A stretch of DNA of 64,000 nt, from assembly GCA_028284285.1 (NCBI GenBank), contig JANQSA010000048.1:228041-292040 (forward strand), given 5' to 3'. The translations under genes and the position numbers were made by a program. Positions within the stretch are counted from its first letter, which is position 1. Each line of letters begins with the position of its first letter. Shown here one piece after another: positions 44,501 through 52,012 of this stretch. The notes below the pieces were generated by a model, which was not told the DNA's origin, searched no databases, and worked only from the letters and a program-made list of their open reading frames with translations. Source of the stretch: Croceivirga sp. Its GTDB lineage: Bacteria > Bacteroidota > Bacteroidia > Flavobacteriales > Flavobacteriaceae.

Positions 44501-44958
44501 CGATAACTTTCATTAAAGTTCACGGCCTCCACAAAAGGTATGGACTTCATCTCTTTGGACCGTTGTTCAATAGCCGCAATCAACAGGTCTGATCGTTTCC
44601 CCTGCTGTGAAAGTTCCAACAGATTTTTGAGCTTATCCCCAACAGAGGAGAAGTGTTTTCCGATTAAATAAGAGGCTTCCTTTTGGCTAATTCCCCTTTT
44701 TACCTTCGCTAGGTATAATATCGGTATCACTACATAGAGGTACCCTAACCCAAGACCCAATACCACGAATAACAATAACAACACCAGTCTTCCAGCGGAG
44801 CCCAACCAAAAAAAGTATTCAACTCCCGTAACGAATAAAAAAAGCAGCGCGCCCAAAGCAAAAAACAAAAAAACTCCTTTTAACAAGAGTTTTGAATAAT
44901 ACTTTCTGGTAAAATTCTCTAGCTTCTCTATTATACGTTCAAAGGTATCCACAGCCAC
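41536..44958 (-). CDS. DUF4175 family large membrane protein
   Basis: A 1140-residue inner-membrane protein. Three membrane helices lie in the first 175 residues (about 20-48, 55-83 and 148-172); the rest is predicted periplasmic or cytoplasmic with beta-rich parts to about residue 490, then a very long coiled-coil region (about 490-880) and a Gly/Lys/Gln-rich low-complexity linker around 960-1020 (GKGQGQGNG, GKDGEKGSKGQGEQPRSGK) before a final helical region. It belongs to the DUF4175 family of flavobacteria, function unknown. Its start opens an operon that continues to ybeY with an 11-base overlap. Confidence 0.85.
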   Translation of the reverse strand: MAVDTFERIIEKLENFTRKYYSKLLLKGVFLFFALGALLFLFVTGVEYFFWLGSAGRLVLLLLFVVLGLGLGYLYVVIPILYLAKVKRGISQKEASYLIGKHFSSVGDKLKNLLELSQQGKRSDLLIAAIEQRSKEMKSIPFVEAVNFNESYRYLKYVLIPIVVVALIWLSGAFADFFGSYNRVVNYDMAYEPPRPFEFQILNTDLSVLDGDPFVLRVTTEGKIRPDEMVLVTGEERLLMQNTEGVFEYTLKPPIRVSSFFLAANGTNSRVYDIRVIRTPTITNFEMHLNFPAYLNTPNKVLTGTGNAVIPEGTKVEWRLEGLDTGNVTFTVGDSTKQFGFNEKYFGYEKRVFDNMQYTLATSNQWVKKYEELTYELKVIRDNRPSLRVIQILDSLDANVSYYEGMASDDHGLATVDMVYYQEGQPQNGKRLSLIATEANVEQFYYTFPSGIEVEEGKVYELYFEAKDNDALRGGKVTKSQVFKTAVLDNNQLENNRLTNQDKLIKGLGNNLEELKRQQEELESISQKQKQDKNLDYNEQQKIGNFLKRQQLQETMMEKFTKELRENLSNKENTSERDKMLQERLERQEIEARKNQKLLEELSKVADKIDKEELKDRLEELGKSQNSNVRNLEQLLELTKRYYVTEKATQLGRLLEKLSEAQKSLSAIEMGQDFSDREQNRLNEKFEEISNELDDLEKDNQKLRKPLELGVKEGEQESIKEDQKEALEEINKHQGMDSSAQQEEKEQVGNKAREKQRSAADKMKQLSVKLQKGAASMGGGSSVVEDAEMLRQILDNLVVFSFKQEQLFNTMDEQGGSLGQFSRTVRSQKELRQLFEHVDDSLFALSLRRAELSEFVNEQITEVYYNVDKSLESIAENQVYQAASYQQYAFTASNALADFLANILDNMQQSMMSGKGQGQGNGFQLPDIIQSQQQLQERMKGSSKGENEGSSGKNKEGETGKDGEKGSKGQGEQPRSGKQEGRGNERNGQGNGEGGNGEYSEEALREIYEIYKEQQVIRKRLEQQLEDIIEENDKELARKLTLEMERFEEELLKSGITERTLNRMNRIQHRLMRLENAALEQGERKERESDENKKEFSNPILTKPELLENKSSNIEILNRQALPLRRRYQNRVKEYFKDGY

Positions 44959-45044
44959 ATTCTTTATTCCAAATTAGCGATAACGCAAAGTTTCCCCTTC
45001 CAATTTTATGTTAAATCCGCCAAATAACCTTTGAAAACTTGGAT

Positions 45045-45072
45045 TTGCGCTAAAAAGCATACATTATCTTTG
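45045..45072 (+). promoter_or_regulatory. Bacteroidota-type promoter of gltX
   Basis: TTG at 45045-45047, a 17-base spacer, then TATCTTTG at 45065-45072, a full match to the Bacteroidota sigma-ABfr promoter (TTG-N17-TAnnTTTG). The predicted transcript begins a few bases before the gltX ATG at 45090, giving a very short leader. This is the best promoter in the window. Confidence 0.65.
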
Positions 45073-45089
45073 CTTCGTAAACTTTCATA

Positions 45090-46595
45090 ATGAATAAAGA
45101 AGTAAGGGTTCGCTTCGCACCAAGCCCCACGGGTCCGTTACATATTGGAGGGCTTCGCACCGCGCTTTTCAACTATCTCTTCGCTAAAAAACATGGCGGT
45201 AAATTTGTTCTACGTATCGAGGACACCGACCAGAGTAGATATGTGGAAGGCGCGGAAAATTACATCAAGGAAACCCTTGCATGGAGCAACATTCCCTATG
45301 ATGAAGGACCGGAAAAAGGAGGAAATTACGGCCCTTACCGACAAAGTGAACGCCATAACCTCTATGGCCAGTATGCCGAACAGTTGATCGCCAGCGGGAA
45401 TGCTTACTATGCTTTTGATACCCCGGAAACCCTTGACTTTTACAGAAAAGACCATGAAACCAAGGGTAAAACCTTTATCTATAACTGGCATAACCGGTTA
45501 AAACTGAAGAATTCGCTTTCCCTTTCTCCGGAAGAAGTACAACAGCGAATGCAAGCTGGCGAAGCTTATGTGATTCGATTCAAGTCCCCTCAAGATAAAC
45601 AGTTACTGCTAAAGGACATTGTGCGCGGAGAAATAACTATTGATACCAATATCCTCGACGACAAAATACTTTTTAAAAGCGATGGCATGCCCACCTACCA
45701 TTTAGCCAATGTGGTAGATGACCATCTTATGGAAATATCTCATGTCATCCGGGGAGAAGAATGGTTGCCTTCCTTGGCCCTGCATCATTTGCTTTATGAG
45801 GCGTTCTCATGGGAAAAGCCCGTATTTGCACACCTGCCCTTAATCCTCAAACCCACTGGTAAAGGAAAGTTGAGCAAGCGCGATGGGGAAAAAGGGGGAT
45901 TTCCCGTTTTCCCTTTATCCTGGGAAGATGCTGTTGGTTATAGAGAAGCAGGGTATTTCCCGGAGGCCGTAGTAAACTTCCTTGCATTTTTAGGTTGGAA
46001 CCCCGGAACCGAGCAGGAACTATTTACAATGGAAACATTGGTAACCCATTTTTCTTTAGAGCGTGTTAACAAATCCGGTGCGCGCTTTGATCCAGAAAAA
46101 ACCAACTGGTACAATCATCAATGGCTGCAACAAAAAGGGAATAGGGAGTTGACCCAATTATTTATGCCTGTCCTGGAAGGAAAAGGACTTATCCCTTCCG
46201 TAATTACCCATGAGTTTGTTGAAAAAGTGATATCCCTTATCAAGGAACGCGCGAATTTTGTAAAGGATTTTTGGGAATTGGGCAGCTACTTCTTTGTATC
46301 ACCAACGACCTATGCAGAAAAAGCCAGAAAAAAACAATGGAAAGAAGACACGGCAGATATCATGCAGCAGCTTACCGTGGTTTTACAATCCATCGATGAC
46401 TTTTCCTCCATAAGCGTAGAAACAAGTATCAAGAATTGGATTGGAGAACAGGAATTTTCCTTTGGAAAAGTCATGCCTCCTTTACGCTTGTCCGTAGTGG
46501 GGGATTTGAAAGGTCCACATTTATTCGATATCATGGCCCTGATTGGCCAACAGGAATGCCTTAAAAGGATAAGGAATGCCATAAGCGTGTTGTAA
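45090..46595 (+). CDS. gltX: Glutamyl-tRNA synthetase
   Basis: Class I aminoacyl-tRNA synthetase charging tRNA-Glu. The start MNKEVRVRFAPSPTGPLHIG contains the HIGH-type motif (GPLHIGGLRTALFNYL), FVLRIEDTDQSRYV follows, and GKGKLSKRDG near residue 258 is the KMSKS equivalent. The C-terminal helical anticodon-binding part is complete. Length 501 is normal. A glutaminyl-tRNA synthetase is also in the window (47795), so this is a discriminating GluRS. Transcribed from the promoter just upstream. Confidence 0.97.
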   Translation: MNKEVRVRFAPSPTGPLHIGGLRTALFNYLFAKKHGGKFVLRIEDTDQSRYVEGAENYIKETLAWSNIPYDEGPEKGGNYGPYRQSERHNLYGQYAEQLIASGNAYYAFDTPETLDFYRKDHETKGKTFIYNWHNRLKLKNSLSLSPEEVQQRMQAGEAYVIRFKSPQDKQLLLKDIVRGEITIDTNILDDKILFKSDGMPTYHLANVVDDHLMEISHVIRGEEWLPSLALHHLLYEAFSWEKPVFAHLPLILKPTGKGKLSKRDGEKGGFPVFPLSWEDAVGYREAGYFPEAVVNFLAFLGWNPGTEQELFTMETLVTHFSLERVNKSGARFDPEKTNWYNHQWLQQKGNRELTQLFMPVLEGKGLIPSVITHEFVEKVISLIKERANFVKDFWELGSYFFVSPTTYAEKARKKQWKEDTADIMQQLTVVLQSIDDFSSISVETSIKNWIGEQEFSFGKVMPPLRLSVVGDLKGPHLFDIMALIGQQECLKRIRNAISVL

Positions 46596-46664
46596 CAAAA
46601 CCACACCAATCAGGACGTATAAAATAGGAGTTTTTAATTTTTAAGTCTAACTAAAATCATAACC

Positions 46665-47603
46665 ATGGGTAATTTCCTTTTAATACCAATCATTTTTTTC
46701 GGGCTCGTTATTTTGTTTGCCTCTTTTTTTATTGTGAAACAACAGACCGCTGTGGTTGTGGAACGTTTTGGACGCTTTAACAGTATTAGAAATTCCGGCT
46801 TGCAAATGAAAATTCCCCTTGTGGATCGAATTGCAGGTCGACTTAGTTTGAAAATCCAGCAATTGGATGTCATTGTGGAAACCAAAACCCTGGATGATGT
46901 CTTTGTGAAATTAAAAGTGTCCGTACAGTATGTGGTATTACAACAGAAGGTATACGATGCCTTTTATAAATTAGAATATCCTCATGATCAGATCACTTCA
47001 TTCGTTTTCGATGTGGTAAGAGCTGAAGTTCCTAAAATGAAATTGGACGATGTTTTTGTGAAAAAAGACGATATTGCCATTGCTGTAAAAAGAGAACTAC
47101 AGGAATACATGTCCGAATATGGATATGACATCATTAAGACCCTGGTAACCGATATTGACCCGGATGCCCAGGTGAAAGCTGCCATGAACCGTATCAACGC
47201 ATCGGAACGTGAAAAAATAGCGGCCCAGTTTGAGGGAGATGCCGCTCGAATTCTTATCGTGGAAAAAGCCAAGGCGGAGGCAGAAAGCAAACGGTTGCAG
47301 GGGCAAGGTATCGCTGACCAACGTCGGGAGATCGCCAGAGGTTTGGAAGAGTCTGTGGAAGTATTGAACAAAGTAGGTATCAATTCGCAGGAAGCTTCCG
47401 CTCTAATTGTAGTTACGCAACACTATGACACCCTACAAGCCATAGGAGAGGAGACCAATACCAACCTTATTTTGTTACCTAACTCACCGCAAGCCGGCAG
47501 TGATATGCTCAACAATATGGTGGCTTCCTTTACCGCCAGTAACCAGATTGGTGAGGCCATGAAACAACAGCAACGAATAAAGTCGGATGAAGATTCCGTT
47601 TAG
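46665..47603 (+). CDS. SPFH domain / band 7 (stomatin-like) membrane protein
   Basis: A 312-residue membrane-associated scaffold protein with one N-terminal helix (FLLIPIIFFGLVILFASFFIV), then a band 7 domain starting QQTAVVVERFGRFN with ETKTLDDVFVKLKVSVQYVV, and a coiled-coil C-terminal part (INASEREKIAAQFEGDAARI; KAKAEAESKRLQGQGIADQR) ending in LLPNSPQAGSDML. Stomatin-like SPFH proteins form large oligomers that organise membrane domains. It lies 69 bases after gltX on the same strand, followed by a terminator. Confidence 0.92.
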   Translation: MGNFLLIPIIFFGLVILFASFFIVKQQTAVVVERFGRFNSIRNSGLQMKIPLVDRIAGRLSLKIQQLDVIVETKTLDDVFVKLKVSVQYVVLQQKVYDAFYKLEYPHDQITSFVFDVVRAEVPKMKLDDVFVKKDDIAIAVKRELQEYMSEYGYDIIKTLVTDIDPDAQVKAAMNRINASEREKIAAQFEGDAARILIVEKAKAEAESKRLQGQGIADQRREIARGLEESVEVLNKVGINSQEASALIVVTQHYDTLQAIGEETNTNLILLPNSPQAGSDMLNNMVASFTASNQIGEAMKQQQRIKSDEDSV

Positions 47604-47617
47604 GTCTTGATTCCATA

Positions 47618-47652
47618 AAAAATCCCCAGCCTTCGCAGGGGATTTTTGTTTT
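47618..47652 (+). terminator. Rho-independent terminator after the SPFH gene
   Basis: A hairpin with a 10-bp stem (AAAAATCCCC at 47618-47627 pairing with GGGGATTTTT at 47638-47647), a short loop region containing GCCTTCGC and a downstream T-rich tail. It starts 15 bases after the stop codon of the SPFH gene. The remaining spacer to glnS (to 47794) shows nothing I can support. Confidence 0.75.
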
Positions 47653-47794
47653 AAGCGTTTTTGTTGGCCTTTATCGCAGGGTGATACTACAATTCCCTGT
47701 GATCATAAAAAAAGCCGCTAAGAATTGCTGTAAACTTCTCGGATTATATAAGAAATACCGATTGTTATAATACAAGTCATAGCCTCTGTCTATC

Positions 47795-49495
47795 TTATGA
47801 ATTTCCTTCTTTATCCTGATGCTCAATCCTTGCCCAGGTATCCCGTAAAGGAACCGTTCTGTTGAACACTAATTGCTCCGTTGTAGCATCAGTGTCCACA
47901 TTAAAATACCCCAGCCGTTGGAATTGAAAACGGTCTCCGTGCTTAGCTTCTTTTAAACTGGGTTCTAAAAACCCGGTTACCGTATGCAACGAATCGGCAT
48001 TTATAAATTCCATAAAATCCCTGTCCTTATGTGCATCCGGCGTAGGATCCACAAACAGCCGATCATACAATCGCACTTCCGCCTGTACAGCATGGGCAAT
48101 GGAAACCCAATGCAACGTTCCTTTCACTTTACGTAAGCTCTCTTCCGTACCACTACCACTTTTACTTTTTGGGTCATACGTACATTGCACTTCCAAAACA
48201 TTTCCCTCATCATCTTTGGTACAGCTCTCCGCCTTTATAATAAATCCGTTCTTCAAACGTACCTCTCCGCCTAATTTTAAGCGGAAAAATTTTCGGTTGG
48301 CTACTTCACGAAAGTCCTCTTGCTCAATGTATAACTCCCGAGAAAACGGAACTTTTCTGTATCCCGCTGTTTCATCCTCCGGGTTGTTCTCCGCTTCCAG
48401 CCATTCCTCTTCGCCTTCAGGGTAATTGGTTATCACCAATTTTAAAGGATGCAATACCGCCATTACCCTTGGTGCCACTTTGTTAAGGTGATCCCGCACA
48501 TGAAACTCCAGTAGCGAAACGTCCACCACATTATCTCTTTTTGCAATCCCCACGGTGTCCGCAAAATTCCGGATGGATTCCGGAGTATACCCTCTTCTTC
48601 GCATACCGGAAATGGTAGGCATACGCGGATCGTCCCAACCCGAGACCACACCTTCCTCTACCAGACGTAGCAATTTACGCTTACTTACCACCGTGTGGCT
48701 CAAATTTCTACGAGCAAATTCCCGTTGTTTAGGGCGCAATTTATCAGAAGATACCAATTGGTCCAAACACCAGTCGTACAGTTCCCTATGGGGTAAAAAC
48801 TCCAACGTACACAAGGAGTGCGACACCTGTTCTATATAATCCCCCTGACCATGTGCCCAGTCATACATCGGATAAATACACCAATCGGTATTTGTGCGGT
48901 GATGGGCTTTATTCAGCACCCTGTAGAGAATAGGGTCCCGCATCAACATATTCGGAGATGCCATATCTATTTTAGCGCGTAATACATGGATTCCTTCTTC
49001 AAACGCTCCGTTTTTCATGCGTTCGAACAGATCGAGATTCTCTTCAATCGTTCTGTTGCGATAGGGACTCTCCACTCCAGGTTCTGTGGGAGTTCCCTTT
49101 TGTTGGGCCATTTCCTCTGAAGACTGGCTATCTACATACGCTTTACCTTCTTTGATCAACGCAGTTGCCCACTCATACAACCGCTGAAAATAATCCGATG
49201 CGTAACATTCCTTATCCCAGCGGTATCCCAACCATTCAATATCCTGCTTAATGGCATCCACAAACTCCTGCTCTTCTTTGGTAGGATTCGTGTCATCAAA
49301 GCGAAGATTTACCGGGGCATTGTATTTTTCGCCAAGTCCAAAATTCAAGCAAATGGAGCTGGCATGACCAATATGCAAATACCCATTAGGTTCCGGCGGA
49401 AAACGAAAACGCAGATCCGGTTTTGAGTACGATTTTGATAAGTCTTCCTCAATAATATGCTCAATAAAATTGAGGGATTTCTCCTCCTTTGCCAT
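47795..49495 (-). CDS. glnS: Glutaminyl-tRNA synthetase
   Basis: Class I synthetase charging tRNA-Gln. The start at 49495 gives MAKEEKSLNFIEHIIEEDLS; the frame extends upstream to 49603, but the conserved protein begins here. RFPPEPNGYLHIGHA contains the HIGH motif and TVVSKRKLLRLVEEG the KMSKS region; LRFDDTNPTKEEQEFVDAI and RDPILYRVL are as in GlnRS. The beta-barrel anticodon-binding domain is complete. Length 567 is normal. Divergent from the gliding operon. Confidence 0.95.
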   Translation of the reverse strand: MAKEEKSLNFIEHIIEEDLSKSYSKPDLRFRFPPEPNGYLHIGHASSICLNFGLGEKYNAPVNLRFDDTNPTKEEQEFVDAIKQDIEWLGYRWDKECYASDYFQRLYEWATALIKEGKAYVDSQSSEEMAQQKGTPTEPGVESPYRNRTIEENLDLFERMKNGAFEEGIHVLRAKIDMASPNMLMRDPILYRVLNKAHHRTNTDWCIYPMYDWAHGQGDYIEQVSHSLCTLEFLPHRELYDWCLDQLVSSDKLRPKQREFARRNLSHTVVSKRKLLRLVEEGVVSGWDDPRMPTISGMRRRGYTPESIRNFADTVGIAKRDNVVDVSLLEFHVRDHLNKVAPRVMAVLHPLKLVITNYPEGEEEWLEAENNPEDETAGYRKVPFSRELYIEQEDFREVANRKFFRLKLGGEVRLKNGFIIKAESCTKDDEGNVLEVQCTYDPKSKSGSGTEESLRKVKGTLHWVSIAHAVQAEVRLYDRLFVDPTPDAHKDRDFMEFINADSLHTVTGFLEPSLKEAKHGDRFQFQRLGYFNVDTDATTEQLVFNRTVPLRDTWARIEHQDKEGNS

Positions 49496-49512
49496 AAACG
49501 GAAATTGAAGCA

Positions 49513-49520
49513 CAAATGTA
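49513..49520 (-). promoter_or_regulatory. Possible promoter -7 element for glnS
   Basis: Reads TACATTTG on the minus strand, 18 bases upstream of the chosen ATG, and fits TAnnTTTG. Its place inside the longer open frame supports the start at 49495. Confidence 0.4.
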
Positions 49521-49749
49521 GCAAAATTGGGAAGTTTGTCGATTGTTTTCATCCCATCATCATACGAATATGCCCATTTCACAACAGAATACCTTAGTAG
49601 CACAACATTATGTTTATGCTCTGGAGATTAAATAAAATATTTGTTTATAGAATACTGTATGAAAATCGCCTTTGCAAAAAGGAGAACCTACTAACGAAGA
49701 AAATGCGTGATGACATCCCCAAAGTGTCATCCACTTAAGCTAACATACC

Positions 49750-52005
49750 ATGAGACCTAATTTGCGAAACAGTATTCTTTATGTTGGCATCTGTGTCGTT
49801 TGCGTTCAGATAGCGAACGGACAGGTGTTGAACAAACCCGAGCCCACAGATAATCCCAACTTATCGGGAAATTCTGCATGGACCGAAGCCTGTGCTTCTG
49901 CCGACTTTAATCAATACTTTGTCAATTTCACCTGGAATACCCCGTTGGTGAATGGGGACAACGAATTTATCCTGGAGCTTTCAGACGCCCAAGGCTCCTT
50001 TTCCAATCCCTTGGAATTAGACCGGGCCAGCGATAAAAACACCACATTCGATTTCGACTTCGAATTTTCCGTACCTAGCGACGTCCAGGGAGATGGATAC
50101 AAATTCAGGGTCCGAAGTACCAGCCCAGCCATGACCAGTGAAGAATCCGACACGTTTTCTATATACTTCATAGGCTTCAATAATCGAATACTTATAAGTC
50201 CTGATGGCAGTGGTGATATCCCCTCCGATGGTACCATACAACTTTGCGACGGATCATCTGCTACTTTAGCCACTCACAATGTGCCTGACCCTCAGAATTA
50301 CAGCTACAACTGGTACAGAAGCGGTACCCTGCTATCAGAGCGAAGCAACGCAATTACCGTAAATCAACCGGGGTTGTATTTTGTAGAAATAGACTATGGC
50401 ATAAAATGCAGTGGATCCGCTAATACACTTTCATTTAATATCATTGAAATCATTACAGGGACCAACCAGGGTATTGCCGTTACCCCTCCATCAACTACTG
50501 CCCTGTGTTCCGGAGAAACCCTAACACTGAACGCCAATATTACCGGTCAAGGATATAATTATGCCTGGTACAAAGATGGTACGCTATTAACCGGTCCTGT
50601 GTTGGAAGGGAGTTCTTTTGTTGTAGATGCAAATACTGTGGGATTCGAAGGCGACTATGAAGTAGAAATATCAGGTGATGGGATATGTACGGAACGTTCT
50701 CCCGGTTTAACGATCACCAATGCTGACAATTACACCGTAACACGCGATAATGAAGAAACCATAGTGCTATTACCAACACAAACCCGGACGCTTTCTGTCT
50801 CTACCAACGCTAACAATCCTCAATATCAATGGTATAAGGATGGTAACCCCATCAGTGGCGCAACGTCCAGCTCTCTGGATGTCGACCAGGCAGGCTCCTA
50901 TTTTGTACGTGTTAGCCAAACCGGTGGAGCGTGTACTTCATCTTCTAAGGACAGTGAAGCAACCAATGTAGTTGAACCTCAAAATTTCGAGATAACGCTT
51001 GACTATACCAGTCAGTATGTTTCCTGTGGTGTATCGAATACAAATCTGGGTATCCGGGAGATTATTGCAATTGCCAATGGGGGGAACAGAACAGATGTTA
51101 CCCAGGATATGCTCAGTTCTTTCAGCTACCAATGGTTGCGTGATGGTATCGATATTAACGGGGAAACCTCCAGTGCAATTGTTATAGGCAGTAGTTCAGA
51201 TAATGGGGACTATCAGCTTAGGGCCAGTGCAGGCGCATTTACTCTTAGCTCGAATGTGTTACCCGTACAATTGCGTACCGACCAGAATATCACGATCTCC
51301 ACCGATAACGCTGTTCTTTGCGACGGCGCCAATACCGCCAACCTTACAACCACATTTGATTTAAGTAGTGGCGTAAGCTATCAATGGTTAAGAGGGGGTC
51401 AGCCTGTAAGTTCCGGAGCTACCTTGAATACCAGCCAATCCGGCAGTTACCAACTTGAGGTTACCCTACAGGGTTGTCCTGTCCTTTCCAATGAAGTCCA
51501 GTTAACAGATTTTGATGACACTCAATTGGTGCTGGATAATGATACAGACCTAATCATTCCGGAAGGAACTTCAACCACGGTTAACGCCAGTGGTGCTACC
51601 ACCTATGAATGGTATGACTCGGATAACAATCTTTTAGGTACGGGAGCCTCATTTTCGTTTTCCGAAGAGGGACAATTTACATTACTGGCAACGATTGGTA
51701 ATTGTCAGGTAACCCGTGCCATTACCGTGGACTACAGGGATACCTTTCTTGTTCCTAATGTAATTACCGCCAATGGCGACGGCATAAATGATCTATGGAT
51801 ACTCCCTAACACCTTTTCCAATGACGAAGATATTCGGATCATCATTTTCAATGAAAAAGGTGAGGAGGTACTAAATCAAACCAACTATCAGAATAATTGG
51901 CCCCAGTCCTCTGTGGCGTTCAATAGGAGAAATCAAATCTTTTATTACAAAATCAGAAACACCAGTGAGACCTTAAAACAAGGTACCATAACCGTTATCC
52001 GTTAG
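49750..52005 (+). CDS. Ig-like repeat protein with T9SS type B sorting domain (SprC-like position)
   Basis: A 751-residue secreted protein. A signal peptide (about residues 1-25, ending near NGQ) is followed by tandem Ig-like domains (PKD/Ig-type, each with a repeated NWYRSG / WYKDG / WLRDG strand), for example near 190, 275, 370, 460 and 540. The C-terminus, from VPNVITANGDGINDLWILPN at about 675, is the gliding motility-associated C-terminal (T9SS type B sorting) domain and ends IFYYKIRNTSETLKQGTITV. It is the first gene of an operon with the PorP/SprF-like and giant adhesin genes, 7 bases from the next ATG. The role of SprC-type proteins is inferred from order alone. Confidence 0.9.
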   Translation: MRPNLRNSILYVGICVVCVQIANGQVLNKPEPTDNPNLSGNSAWTEACASADFNQYFVNFTWNTPLVNGDNEFILELSDAQGSFSNPLELDRASDKNTTFDFDFEFSVPSDVQGDGYKFRVRSTSPAMTSEESDTFSIYFIGFNNRILISPDGSGDIPSDGTIQLCDGSSATLATHNVPDPQNYSYNWYRSGTLLSERSNAITVNQPGLYFVEIDYGIKCSGSANTLSFNIIEIITGTNQGIAVTPPSTTALCSGETLTLNANITGQGYNYAWYKDGTLLTGPVLEGSSFVVDANTVGFEGDYEVEISGDGICTERSPGLTITNADNYTVTRDNEETIVLLPTQTRTLSVSTNANNPQYQWYKDGNPISGATSSSLDVDQAGSYFVRVSQTGGACTSSSKDSEATNVVEPQNFEITLDYTSQYVSCGVSNTNLGIREIIAIANGGNRTDVTQDMLSSFSYQWLRDGIDINGETSSAIVIGSSSDNGDYQLRASAGAFTLSSNVLPVQLRTDQNITISTDNAVLCDGANTANLTTTFDLSSGVSYQWLRGGQPVSSGATLNTSQSGSYQLEVTLQGCPVLSNEVQLTDFDDTQLVLDNDTDLIIPEGTSTTVNASGATTYEWYDSDNNLLGTGASFSFSEEGQFTLLATIGNCQVTRAITVDYRDTFLVPNVITANGDGINDLWILPNTFSNDEDIRIIIFNEKGEEVLNQTNYQNNWPQSSVAFNRRNQIFYYKIRNTSETLKQGTITVIR

Positions 52006-52012
52006 AACCACA

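Noticed and set aside
45210..45491. 93-codon minus-strand frame opposite gltX
   Set aside because: Antisense shadow of a conserved synthetase.
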